Source of the DNA: Streptomyces sp. Tue 6430
GTDB lineage: Bacteria > Actinomycetota > Actinomycetes > Streptomycetales > Streptomycetaceae
Direction of reading: 5' to 3'
Length of the DNA: 64,000 nucleotides
Assembly: GCA_021568835.1 (NCBI GenBank)
Contig: JAKGSH010000001.1
Span: 248,001-312,000 of the forward strand
Shown: positions 1 to 8,744 of the stretch, piece by piece
Layout of the letters: the number at the start of each line of letters is the position of its first letter
How positions within the stretch are numbered: the stretch's first letter is position 1
Position numbers and translations under genes: made by a program
Notes under the pieces: generated by a model
What the model saw: the letters and a program-made list of their open reading frames with translations, nothing else
Databases searched by the model: none
Told to the model about the DNA's origin: nothing

Positions 1-2
1 GG

Positions 3-485
3 GCGATCGCGGCCCTCACCCGGGTGGCCGGCACCGTCATGGTGACGACCGGGTTCGACACCCGCGGCGTCCCCGTGCTCAAGCATCTGCGCGGCAAGAT
101 CGCCACCTACAACGGGCACGTGCGCGCCGTCGCCGACCGGTACGGCTGCCCGGTCCTCGACCTGTGGTCGCTGAAGTCCATCCAGGACCGACGGGCCTGG
201 GACGGCGACCGGCTCCATCTCGGGGCGGAGGGGCACACACGGGTGGCGCTGCGCGCCGGTCAGGTCCTCGGCCTGGAGGTGCCCGCCGACCCGGAGCAGC
301 CCTGGCCGCAGCTCCCGCCGCGCGGCACCCTGGAGATCCGGCGCGACGACGTGCAGTGGGCGCGCGAGTACCTGGTGCCGTGGATCGGGCGCCGGTTGCG
401 CGGGGAGTCCTCGGGCGACCACGTGACCGCCAAGGGCCCGCTCTCGCCCGACGACATCAAGATGCGGATCACCGCGGTGGCGTGA
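3..485 (+). CDS. SGNH/GDSL hydrolase, C-terminal part
   Basis: The gene enters from the left edge; the frame is open from the first complete codon, so the N-terminus with the catalytic GDS serine block is outside the window. The visible part carries DRLHLGAEGH, which matches block V (DxxH) supplying the Asp and His of the SGNH catalytic triad. It ends with TGA at 483-485. The family cleaves ester bonds in lipids or carbohydrates; the substrate cannot be inferred. The reading frame is intact over the visible 160 codons. Confidence 0.8.
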   Translation, partial: AIAALTRVAGTVMVTTGFDTRGVPVLKHLRGKIATYNGHVRAVADRYGCPVLDLWSLKSIQDRRAWDGDRLHLGAEGHTRVALRAGQVLGLEVPADPEQPWPQLPPRGTLEIRRDDVQWAREYLVPWIGRRLRGESSGDHVTAKGPLSPDDIKMRITAVA

Positions 486-653
486 GCCGGCCGGCGCGGC
501 CGACCGGTCCCGGCGGAGGCCGGCCGGCCACGCCACGAGCGGGCTGAGCGTGGGTGCGGGTACGAGGCCGAGGGTGACCCTGCCGGGCCGGGCGGCCGAT
601 GCCGCCCGCCACCCGCCACCCGGCGGCGGTGCGCGGACCCGCCCGGCCCGGCC

Positions 654-1274
654 TCAGCGCTCCCGGCCGCCCGACGGCTCCGCCGCCAGGCCCAGTTCGC
701 GGGTCAGCGCCTCCTCCGCCCATTCCCGCACGCGGCTCCGGGGCACCGCGCCGTCGTAGGACGTGAGCTGTACGGCGAGGCCGTCGAGGAGGGCCGTCAG
801 GCGCAGGGCCGTCCCGGCCGGGTCGGGGCAGCGGAACTCGCCCGCGGCCACCCCCTCCGCGATCACCTCGGCGAGCGCGGCCTTCCACCGCCGGTCGAGG
901 TCGCGGGCGACCTCCCGCAGCGCGGGTTCGCGCAGCGACACCGCCCAGCCCTCGATCCACAGCCGCCAGCCCTTGGCCGACCCGGTGGGGGCGTACCAGC
1001 GCACCGCCGACCGCAGCCGGCGCAGCGCGGTCGTCCGGCGGCCGAGCAGCTTGCGCAGGTGGGCCAGGTCGCCCTCGGCGGCGTAGGCGAACGCTTCGGC
1101 GACGAGCCGCTCCTTGGTGGAGAAGTGGTAGAGCACCAGCGCGTTGCTCACGCCGAGCGCCGAGGCCACGTCGGCGATCCTGACCGCCGCAGCGCCCCGC
1201 GCCTCGATCTGTTCGACGGCCGCCCGCAGCAACTCCTCGCGCCGCTCGGCCACACTCAACCGGACCCTTGCCAC
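654..1274 (-). CDS. TetR-family transcriptional regulator
   Basis: This 206-residue protein has a TetR N-terminal helix-turn-helix at about residues 33-51 (IADVASALGVSNALVLYHF) followed by an all-helical C-terminal domain resembling BetI/TetR_C_6. It lies 41 bp downstream of the Leu/Val-type dehydrogenase gene on the same strand, so the two are probably cotranscribed. A TetR-like inverted repeat at 2518-2537 in front of the dehydrogenase is the natural target, which would make this a ligand-responsive repressor of its own operon. The ligand is not predictable; an amino or keto acid linked to the dehydrogenase is a guess. Confidence 0.88.
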   Translation of the reverse strand: MARVRLSVAERREELLRAAVEQIEARGAAAVRIADVASALGVSNALVLYHFSTKERLVAEAFAYAAEGDLAHLRKLLGRRTTALRRLRSAVRWYAPTGSAKGWRLWIEGWAVSLREPALREVARDLDRRWKAALAEVIAEGVAAGEFRCPDPAGTALRLTALLDGLAVQLTSYDGAVPRSRVREWAEEALTRELGLAAEPSGGRER

Positions 1275-1315
1275 GCCGTCACCCTACACAGGGCCCGCGA
1301 CCTGCGCGGACGCCG

Positions 1316-2494
1316 TCAGCGGTGGTGGCCGAAGCGTTCCGCGACGGCCGCCAGCCGCTGCTCGGCGAGGGCGTGCGCGGCCTGGCGCGGGGTCGTTCCG
1401 CCGGACTCCGCGCGCGCCAGGACGCGTTCCACCAGCGCGCGCATCGAGCGGCGCGTGTGGGCGAACGCCTCCCCGGCGTCCGCGCCGATGTCGCCGAACA
1501 GCGTCCACCACCACCAGGCGTTCGTACCGGAGTTGACGACGACGTCCGGCAGCACGCTCACCCCGCGCGCGTGCAGCAGTTCCTCCGCCTCGGGCAGGAC
1601 CGGCATGTTGGCCGCCTCGGCGATCCAGCGCGCGGTGATCCGTTCCTGCTCCCGCGGCCCGATCGCGTACGACACGGCGGCCGGTACCAGCACCTCCGCC
1701 TCGGCCGACAGCCAGGCGTCGCTCGGGAGTTCGGCGAAGCCCGGGCGCAACGCCCCGCGGTCGACGGTGCCGTGGGCGTCCCGCGCGGCCAGCAGTTCCT
1801 CCACGTCGAGGCCCGCCGGGTCGGCGATCGTGCCCTTGACGTCGGCGACGGCCACCACCGTCAGCCCCGCGCGCGCGAGGAAGCGCGCCGTCGCCCCGCC
1901 CATGGTGCCGAACCCCTGGAGGGCCACCCGGGTGCCGGCGTACGGCGCCCCGGCCCGGTCCAGGGCCGTGAGCACGGACTCGGCGACCCCGCAGCCGCCC
2001 ACCAGTTCGTCCAGGCCGATGCCGTCCACCTCCACCGCGAAGGCGTCCGCGAGCCGCTCGCGGGCCGCGCGCTCGTCGTCGAGCAGCGGATAGACGGCCT
2101 GGATCGACGACACCAGCCCGGCCTCGGCGGCGGCCCGGTCGACGACGTCCTGGCTGAGTCCCAGGTCCTCGCCGGTGGTCCAGCAGCTCTCGACGTACGG
2201 TCGCACCGCCCGCAGGTAGCGCACCAGCAGCCCGTACGCCTCCGGGTCCCGGGGATCGCAGTCGATGCCGCCCTTCGCCCCGCCCAGCGGGACGTAGCGC
2301 GCCGCCGGGTCGTAGTGCAGGGCCTCCTTGAGGCTCATGCCGCGGGCCAGGCCGGTCACCTCGTCGAGGGTGCAGCCCTCCCGCATCCGCAGGCCGCCGC
2401 TGCAGACGCCGCGCACCAGCCGGTCGACGACCAGGTGGCCCCGGCGGCCGGTGAGGTGGTCGGTCCAGGTGAGGGACAACAGGGGGGCGGTCAT
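1316..2494 (-). CDS. Glu/Leu/Phe/Val dehydrogenase family protein
   Basis: The 392-residue protein is an amino acid dehydrogenase that would reversibly deaminate a branched or hydrophobic amino acid with NAD(P). MSLKEALHYD followed by VPLGGAKGGID (about residues 53-78) supplies the two conserved lysines (K56, K74) of the substrate pocket. A Rossmann motif, QGFGTMGG, lies near residue 170. The ATG at 2494 is chosen because GAGGAG precedes it at good spacing; an in-frame start at 2563 lies upstream but would run through the operator at 2518-2537. The TetR gene downstream suggests a dedicated regulator. The exact amino acid is uncertain. Confidence 0.85.
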   Translation of the reverse strand: MTAPLLSLTWTDHLTGRRGHLVVDRLVRGVCSGGLRMREGCTLDEVTGLARGMSLKEALHYDPAARYVPLGGAKGGIDCDPRDPEAYGLLVRYLRAVRPYVESCWTTGEDLGLSQDVVDRAAAEAGLVSSIQAVYPLLDDERAARERLADAFAVEVDGIGLDELVGGCGVAESVLTALDRAGAPYAGTRVALQGFGTMGGATARFLARAGLTVVAVADVKGTIADPAGLDVEELLAARDAHGTVDRGALRPGFAELPSDAWLSAEAEVLVPAAVSYAIGPREQERITARWIAEAANMPVLPEAEELLHARGVSVLPDVVVNSGTNAWWWWTLFGDIGADAGEAFAHTRRSMRALVERVLARAESGGTTPRQAAHALAEQRLAAVAERFGHHR

Positions 2495-2517
2495 GCGGGC
2501 TCCTCGCCAAGGACCTT

Positions 2518-2537
2518 TACTGAACAGTGAGTCAGTA
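2518..2537. promoter_or_regulatory. Probable TetR operator upstream of the dehydrogenase
   Basis: The arms TACTGA (2518-2523) and TCAGTA (2532-2537) are perfect inverted repeats separated by 8 bp. The left part also contains the smaller palindrome ACTG-AA-CAGT. The site ends 23 bp before the dehydrogenase start codon, as expected for a repressor site over the promoter or transcription start. It is assigned to the TetR gene of the same operon by proximity only. Confidence 0.55.
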
Positions 2538-2656
2538 TCGGGAGCCCCGGGGCGTCGTGTCAACGCGCTGCGGCCGCCCCCTCCGACCGGGCGAGCGAGG
2601 TTTGTCGGACCGGCCGACCATAATGGGAATTCTCAGCGACTCCACCTGGAGGTACC

Positions 2657-3883
2657 GTGGCCGGATTCCGTTCCCTGAGCCCCGGGTTCCGCGCACTGCA
2701 GCCCGAGGCCTTCGGCGCGGACCCGAGCGGTGAGCGCATGGCGCGCATCCGCAGATCACCCCACTTCGCGAACGGGGTCTTCCAGAACCCCGGCGGTCCG
2801 GCGCGGACCCGCCCCTCGGGCTCCGCGCTCGACTTCGCCAAGGCCTTCTTCGACAAGGAGACCCGCCCCCGCCGCGCCCCCTCCGGCACGATTCCTGTGC
2901 ACCCCACCACCCTCGCCGACCTGGCCCGGCCGCCCGCCACGGGCCTGCGCCTGACCTGGATGGGGCACTCCGGTGTGCTCGCGGAGATCGACGGGCACCG
3001 AGTGCTGTTCGACCCCGTCTGGGGCGAGCGCTGCTCCCCCCTCCCCTTCGTGGGCCCCAAGCGGCTGCACCCGGCCCCCCTGCCGCTGGCCGCGCTCGGC
3101 CCGGTCGACGTCGTCGTCATCTCGCACGACCACTACGACCACCTCGACCTGCCCACCGTCAAGGCACTGGCGGACACGGACACCCTGTTCGCGGTGCCGC
3201 TCGGCGTCGGCGCCCACCTCGAACACTGGGGCGTGTCCGCCGACCGGCTGCGCGAGCTGGACTGGCACGAGTCGACCCGGGTCGGCGGCCTCACCCTCAC
3301 CGCCACCCCGGCCCGTCACTTCTGCGGCCGGGGCCTGCGCAACAGCCAGCACACCCTGTGGGCCTCCTGGTCCGTCGCCGGCGACGAGCACCGGATCTTC
3401 CACAGCGGGGACACCGGCTACTTCGAGGGCTTCAAGGACATCGGCGCCCAGCACGGCCCGTTCGACGCCACGATGATCCAGATCGGGGCGTACTCGGACC
3501 TGTGGCCGGACATCCACATGACCCCCGAGGAGGGGCTACGCGCCCATCTCGACCTCCAGGGCGGTCCGGGCGGGGTGATCCTGCCCATCCACTGGGCCAC
3601 CTTCAACCTCGCCACGCACGCGTGGTCCGACCCGGGGGAGGGGACCCTGGCCGCCGCCGGGGCCGCCGGTGCCCGGATCGCGCTGCCCCGTCCCGGCGAG
3701 CCCTTCGAGCCGGCCGCGGAGACGGTGCCCGCCGAGCCGTGGTGGCGCGGCGTGGCGGTCGCCCCGGCGGGCGGATGGCCCGCACCGCGACCGGAAGTGA
3801 AGGCCAAGGCCGATACGGTGAGTGACATTTCGGAGAGTGCGGCCGAGGACGGGGGTGCCCCGGAGGCCGTCCCGGCAGGCTGA
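2657..3883 (+). CDS. MBL-fold metallohydrolase, NAPE-PLD/RomA-like
   Basis: This 408-residue metallo-beta-lactamase-fold protein has the metal motif HDHYDHLD at residues 157-164. Further expected ligands lie in TPARHFCGRG, FHSGDTGYFEG and PIHWATF, in the order seen in the NAPE-PLD/UlaG-like branch that hydrolyses phosphodiesters or lactones. The GTG at 2657 is preceded by GGAGG at 2648-2652. The last 35 residues are a low-complexity acidic tail. A strong hairpin follows at 3915-3957, so this is probably a monocistronic unit. The substrate is unknown. Confidence 0.85.
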   Translation: MAGFRSLSPGFRALQPEAFGADPSGERMARIRRSPHFANGVFQNPGGPARTRPSGSALDFAKAFFDKETRPRRAPSGTIPVHPTTLADLARPPATGLRLTWMGHSGVLAEIDGHRVLFDPVWGERCSPLPFVGPKRLHPAPLPLAALGPVDVVVISHDHYDHLDLPTVKALADTDTLFAVPLGVGAHLEHWGVSADRLRELDWHESTRVGGLTLTATPARHFCGRGLRNSQHTLWASWSVAGDEHRIFHSGDTGYFEGFKDIGAQHGPFDATMIQIGAYSDLWPDIHMTPEEGLRAHLDLQGGPGGVILPIHWATFNLATHAWSDPGEGTLAAAGAAGARIALPRPGEPFEPAAETVPAEPWWRGVAVAPAGGWPAPRPEVKAKADTVSDISESAAEDGGAPEAVPAG

Positions 3884-3914
3884 CCCGACCCTCCGGGCCG
3901 GACCGGACCACCCG

Positions 3915-3957
3915 CCGACGGGGGCCGGGGAGCGAACTGCTCCCCGGCCCCCGTCGG
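3915..3957 (+). terminator. Strong stem-loop terminator
   Basis: A perfect 19-bp GC-rich stem (3915-3933 pairing with 3939-3957) with a 5-nt loop GAACT lies 31 bp after the MBL gene stop. There is no clear U-tract, which is common for Streptomyces terminators. It would isolate the MBL gene from the conservon operon downstream. Confidence 0.8.
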
Positions 3958-4259
3958 CTGTTCGCGAACACCTCTGAACAGGTCTGATCGATTGCCCGAC
4001 TTCAATTGTCCGAATGTCTCGCGAGTTTATCGGTCTGTCGTACGAAGCCTCATACCAGAGCGGGACGCTCGCTGGGGGACTTTGTCAACTGCCCCTCATG
4101 GTTGCCGGGTTGGCGACTACTGTGAGTGGTCGTCGGGCGGGAGGCCGCCGGAAGTCCTCGGCTCTCCCGACCGGCACCGCGATGGCGCAAGCCCGAGGAG
4201 CGCACCCCGTGCGACCCCCGGGCCCAACGGACAGTCCGACGGACAGTACGAGGAAACCG
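3958..4259 (+). other. Leader/promoter region of the conservon, no gene
   Basis: About 300 bp without a convincing coding region. It is less GC-rich than its surroundings between about 3975 and 4095 and probably holds the cvn promoter. An open frame in phase with cvnA continues upstream to 4014, but its residues do not look like the family N-terminus and it lacks a ribosome site. I saw no clear operator. Confidence 0.5.
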
Positions 4260-6556
4260 ATGTCTCACCTCCGCGCACCGGCCGCACGCGCAGACCGCCG
4301 TGAGGGCGGACGGCACGGAAGGCCGGTCGCCGGCACCGCACCCGCACCGGCCGAGAGGCACATACTGCCCCAGCTGCTGCGACTCGCCGTGCTGCCCCCG
4401 ACCGCCGTCGCCCTCAGCGCCTGCGCGGCCGTCCTGTTCACCGTGCGCTCCACCGGCGTCAGGCCGGGACCGACCCTGTGGGCCGTCCTCGCCGGGGCCG
4501 TCGCGGTGACCGGCGTCGGCATCGTCGTCGCCGCCGTGGCCGCCGGCCGGGCCGCCCGCTCCGTCAGCGACCGCATCACCGCCCTGCGCCGCAGCAGCGC
4601 GCGCGGCGAGGCCGACCTGCGTGCCCTGCTCGACGCGCTGCACCGCGGCGAGACCCCGCCGCAGCGCAAGCCGCGCGGCGGCCCGCCCACCGACGCCGAC
4701 GAGTTCGAGCTGCTCGCCGCCGACCTGTCCCGCGCCCACGACGGGGCCGTCACCGCCGTCGTCCGGGCCGCCCGGCTCTCCGGCCGGAGCGACAGCGAAC
4801 AGAAGCTGGAGGTGTTCGTCAACCTCGCGCGGCGCCTTCAGTCCCTCGTGCACCGCGAGATCTCCATCCTGGACGAGCTGGAGAACGAGATCGAGGACCC
4901 CGACCTCCTCAAGGGCCTCTTCCACGTCGACCACCTCGCCACCCGCATCCGCCGGCACGCCGAGAACCTCGCCGTCCTCGGCGGCGCCGTCTCCCGGCGG
5001 CAGTGGAGCAACCCCGTCCCCATGACCGAGGTGCTGCGCTCCGCCATCGCCGAGGTCGAGCAGTACTCGCGGGTCAGGCTCGTCCCGCCGGTCGACGGCG
5101 AACTGCGCGGGCACGCCGTCGCCGACGTCATCCACCTGCTCGCCGAACTCGTCGAGAACGCCACGGTGTTCTCCGCCCCGCACACCCAGGTCCTGCTCCG
5201 CGCCAACCTGGTCACCTCCGGGCTGGCCGTCGAGGTCGAGGACCGCGGCCTCGGCATGCCCGTCGACGAACAGGGCCGGATGAACGCCCTGCTCGCCGAC
5301 CCCGACCAGGTCAACGTCGGCCGCCTGCTCGCCGACGGCCGCATCGGCCTCTACGTCGTCTCGCAGCTGGCCCGCCGCCACGGCATCCGGGTCCGGCTCC
5401 AGAACAACATCTACGGCGGCGTCCAGGCCGTACTCGTCGTCCCGCAGGACCTCCTGGGGCCGGCCGGGCTGCCGTCGCCGCGGGCGGAGGAGAGTGGCGC
5501 GGGCGCGCTGCCGGCGGGCGCGGCGGGCGGGCAGGTCCCGCGGGGCGGGGAGCGGCCGCCCCTGGTCCTCCAGGCCGGCGCGCCGCCCCAGGGCCAGGGC
5601 CAGGGCCGGCCGGGCACGCGGCTCCAGCCGGGCGCGCAGCCCCGGTCTCAGTCTCAGCCTCAACTTCTGCCTCAAGCGAAGTCGCTGATGCCTCATCAAG
5701 TTACTTCTTCGGAAAGTCAATTGACGTTTCATCAGCCGCATTCGCATTCGCAGTCGCATTCGCAGTCGCAGTCGCAGCCGCAGTCGTCGCCGTCGCAGGC
5801 GCAGCTCCGCACCCCGCCCCCTCCCCGGAGCGACTCCCCGGCCCCTCCGCCGACCGCATCCCCCCAGACCGGCCACCAGAGCCTCCGCCCCGCCCCGGAA
5901 GGGCATCCGCACGACGGCGCCGGGCCCGCCCCCGCCTCCGGACCCGCCCCCGCCTCCGGCCCCACATCCACCTCCGGCCCCCCCTCACCCCCGCCGCCGT
6001 CCCCGCCCCGTCCTCGGTCCAGCACGACACCGCCGACCCGAACGGCGGCCGCCCGGCCCCGCTGCCCGTCCGCGGCGCGCACGAGGAGCGGCCCAATCCG
6101 GCCGAGGCGGTCCCCGGGATCCGGCCCGGTGACCGGGCCGCCGTGGAGGAGGTCGCGGGCCTCGTGCCCACCCCGCGCGCGAGCGCGGTGCGCGGCACCA
6201 TGGGCAAGCCGCAACTGCCCCGCCGCCGCGCCCGGGAGCACATCGCCCCCCAGTTGCGCGGCGGCCCCGCCCCCCGCCCGGACGACGAGCGGCCCGCCGG
6301 GCACGACCCCGGCCTGATGGCCGCCTTCCAGCGCGGCATGGGCCTCGCCGAGGCCCAGCAGAGCCTGGAGGCGGACGCTCCGCGGGCCCGGACCGAACAG
6401 GCCGGCCCGGCCGCCGCGGACGTACCGCACGCAACGGCTCCCTCCCCGCGGTCCGACGCCGGGGCACACACCGCGCACGGCTCGTCCGGCGGTCCGTCCG
6501 GCGGCCTCGACCACCAGCCCACCACCCGGCACGACGGGAGCGCACCAGCCGGATGA
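4260..6556 (+). CDS. cvnA: CvnA-type sensor histidine kinase-like ATPase (one frameshift)
   Basis: First gene of a conservon, a membrane complex likened to eukaryotic G-protein signalling. After repair it has 765 residues. There are two membrane segments (about residues 40-62 and 74-96), a helical region, and a GHKL ATPase domain with N-box ELVENATVFS (N300), EDRGLGMP and GRIGLYVVSQL. The C-terminus returns to family-like sequence (GTMGKPQLPRRRA and DPGLMAAFQRGMGLAEAQ), but in the -1 frame. One base is therefore missing, most likely in the C-run at 5978-5984. The ATG at 4260 follows GAGGAA. An odd low-GC patch at 5640-5795 encodes a Q/S/H-rich linker. Confidence 0.88.
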
Positions 6557-6647
6557 GCACCCCCCTCACCACCCCTGCCCCACTCCCACTCCCACTCTCA
6601 CCCCCACCGCTCCCGCTGACCTTCGTACCCCAAGGAGTCGATCCACC

Positions 6648-7081
6648 ATGGCGAGCGATGCGCCGACCGGCCAGGCATCCGATCTCGACTGGCTGATGAG
6701 CGGCCTCGTGCAGCGCGTACCGCACACGAGGAGTGCGGTCCTCCTCTCCTGCGACGGCCTCGTGAGGTCCGTCCACGGCCTCGACCACGACAGCGCCGAC
6801 CACATGGCGGCCCTGGCCTCCGGGCTGTACTCGCTCGGCCGCAGCGCCGGGCTCCGCTTCGGCGACGGCGGGAGGTGCGGCAGGTCGTCGTCGAACTCGA
6901 CTCCACGCTGCTGTTCGTCACCACCGCGGGGTCGGGCACCTGCCTCGCGGTGCTGGCCGGACGCGAGGCCGACGCCGCCGTGCTCGGCTACGAGATGGCG
7001 ATGCTCGTCAAGAGCGTGCGGCCCTACCTGGTGACCGCGCCCCGGCAGTACGCCGTCGAACCCTCGGTGATGGGACCTTGA
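6648..7081 (+). CDS. cvnB: CvnB roadblock/LC7 protein (one frameshift)
   Basis: The repaired 144-residue protein matches the roadblock/LC7 domain of conservon CvnB, beginning with DLDWLMSGLVQRVPHTRSAV. One G is missing at about 6871, where GGCGGGAGG should read GGCGGGGAGG to give GDGGEVRQVV. The frame then continues with DSTLLFVTTAGSGTCLAVL and ends at TGA 7079-7081. AAGGAG at 6632-6637 precedes the ATG. CvnB is thought to act with the GTPase CvnD, as roadblock proteins do for MglA-type GTPases. The stop codon overlaps the cvnC TTG start. Confidence 0.87.
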
Positions 7082-7454
7082 GGGCGGCTGCGGCCGGCGA
7101 CGGGCCCTGGCTCGACGCCGCGGCCGGACGGCTGGTGCGTCCGTTCACGGTCAGCAACGGCCGCACCAGACCGACCGTCGCCCTGGACCTCCTGTCCCAG
7201 GTGAGGGTCACCGGGACGACCCCCTTCGGCTACCTCGGCCCCGAGCACGCACAGGCACTGGAACTGTGCCGGGCTCCCGTCCCGGTCGCCGAGGTCGCCG
7301 CCCACCTGAGGCTGCCGGCGGCCGTCGCCAAGGTGCTGCTGGCGGACCTCCTCGACTGCGGGGCGCTGACCACCAAGCCCCCGAGTACCACCACCACCCC
7401 ACCGACCGGGCCCTACTGGAGGCAGTGCTCGATGGACTACGACGACAGCTCTGA
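7078..7454 (+). CDS. cvnC: CvnC, DUF742 protein (one frameshift)
   Basis: The DUF742 protein (125 residues repaired) begins GDGPWLDAAAGRLVRPF and has a winged-helix-like core (PVAEVAAHLRLPAAVAKVLL). It starts at TTG 7078, overlapping the cvnB stop as TTGA. As written, the frame runs straight into the GTPase gene, giving an apparent fusion. Adding one C at about 7380 restores the family C-terminus KPPEYHHHPTDRALLEAVL and a stop at 7452-7454. The fusion is therefore judged an artefact. CvnC is a soluble partner in the conservon complex; its biochemical role is unknown. Confidence 0.85.
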
Positions 7455-8070
7455 CCACGACGACGGCTCCGACCACGACGACGGCTCCGCCGCCTTCCCG
7501 ACCGCGCTGAAGATCTTGGTCGCGGGCGGGTTCGGGGTCGGCAAGACCACGTTCGTCGGCGCGGTGAGCGAGATCGCGCCCCTGAGCACCGAGGAGCTGC
7601 TCACCACCGCCGGCGCCGCGACCGACGACCTCGACGGCATCGAGAACAAGGTCGAGACGACCGTGGCCATGGACTTCGGCCGCATCAGCCTCGACCCGCA
7701 GCACGTCCTGTACCTGTTCGGCACCCCCGGCCAGGAACGGTTCTGGTTCATGTGGGACGAACTGTCCGAGGGCGCCCTCGGCGCCGTCGTCATCGCCGAC
7801 ACCCGCCGCCTGGAGCAGTGCTTCGCGGCCGTCGACTTCTTCGAGGAGCGCGGCCTCGGCTTCATCGTGGCCGTCAACGAGTTCGACGGCGCCCACCGCT
7901 ACGACCCCGAGGAGGTGCGCGCCGCCATGGACCTGGACCCGGCCGTCCCCGTCGTGCGCTGCGACGCCCGCATCTCCGCCTCGGGCGTGCAGACCCTGCT
8001 CACCCTCGTCCGCCACCTCATCGCCCACGCGCCGGCGGCACCCCTGCCGAGCCGCGGCGCCCACAGGTGA
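7432..8070 (+). CDS. cvnD: CvnD, Ras-like GTP-binding protein
   Basis: This 212-residue small GTPase of the conservon has P-loop GGFGVGKTT, switch region with GTPGQERFWF, and a degenerate specificity motif VNEFDG in place of NKxD, as is usual for CvnD. An acidic D/S-rich N-terminal extension (DSSDHDDGSDHDDGS) is unusual. GGAGG at 7418-7422 precedes the ATG, which lies inside the 3' end of cvnC (23-bp overlap), so translation is probably coupled. It would act as the switch of the membrane complex with CvnA, B and C. Confidence 0.9.
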   Translation: MDYDDSSDHDDGSDHDDGSAAFPTALKILVAGGFGVGKTTFVGAVSEIAPLSTEELLTTAGAATDDLDGIENKVETTVAMDFGRISLDPQHVLYLFGTPGQERFWFMWDELSEGALGAVVIADTRRLEQCFAAVDFFEERGLGFIVAVNEFDGAHRYDPEEVRAAMDLDPAVPVVRCDARISASGVQTLLTLVRHLIAHAPAAPLPSRGAHR

Positions 8071-8131
8071 TCCCGCACCACCCCCTACCGGAGCCGCACA
8101 TGCCGTACGTCCACAGCGACGGAGCCCGCCC

Positions 8132-8699
8132 ATGAGCTACGACCCGCCCCGCCCGGCCGGTCGACTGCTGCTCACCCCCGACGACGAGGAGGCCCCCGCC
8201 CGCACCCTGAGGCTGCGCCGCCTCGGCCTGGGGGAGCGGGCCGAGCCCGGTCTGGACGCCTTCGCCGACCGCCTCGCCGAGGTGACCGGCGCGCCGTACG
8301 CGATGGTCAACTTCATCTACGGGGAACGGCAGTTCTTCGCCGGCCTGCACACACCGCCCGGCGGCCCGGCCGCCCGCGGCGGCAAGCCGGAACTGGGCCG
8401 CCGGCTCGCCCGCGAGTACGGCTACTGCCCGCACGTCGTCGCGCGGCGCAAGGCGCTGGTCCTGGAGGACGTCCGCGACTACCCGCGGTTCGCGGGCAAT
8501 CCGGTCGTCGAGGAGTACGGCATCCACTCCTACCTCGGCGCCCGCTGGTCGACACGGCCGGCATGGTGCTCGCACGGTGTCCGTGGCCGATCTGACGCCC
8601 CGGCCCTGGGGCAGGGCGGGACTGGAGACCATCAAGGCGACCGCGGCGGACCTCGCCGGACGGCTGGAGCACCGGGAGGCCGGCGGGCCGCCCCGGTGA
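8132..8699 (+). CDS. GAF-domain protein linked to the conservon (two frameshifts)
   Basis: The repaired protein has 189 residues and a GAF-type sensor fold (EVTGAPYAMVNFIYGERQFF, ARRKALVLEDVRDYPRF, EYGIHSYLGAPLV). Two single-base deletions, near 8545 and 8571, break the frame. Repair yields TAGMVLGTVSVADLTPRPWG and a stop at 8697-8699. It sits 61 bp after cvnD on the same strand; GAF genes next to conservons are a recurring Streptomyces arrangement. No haem or chromophore cysteine is obvious, and the bound ligand is unknown. It is likely an input or output partner of this conservon. Confidence 0.75.
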
Positions 8700-8744
8700 G
8701 CCCGGCCGGATCCGGCAGAGGCTCCGCCGCCGGAGGTCCCGCCG

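Noticed and set aside
7078..8070. Apparent DUF742-GTPase fusion protein
   Set aside because: One missing C near 7380 explains it; adding it restores the usual cvnC C-terminus and stop, and cvnD has its own ribosome site and ATG.
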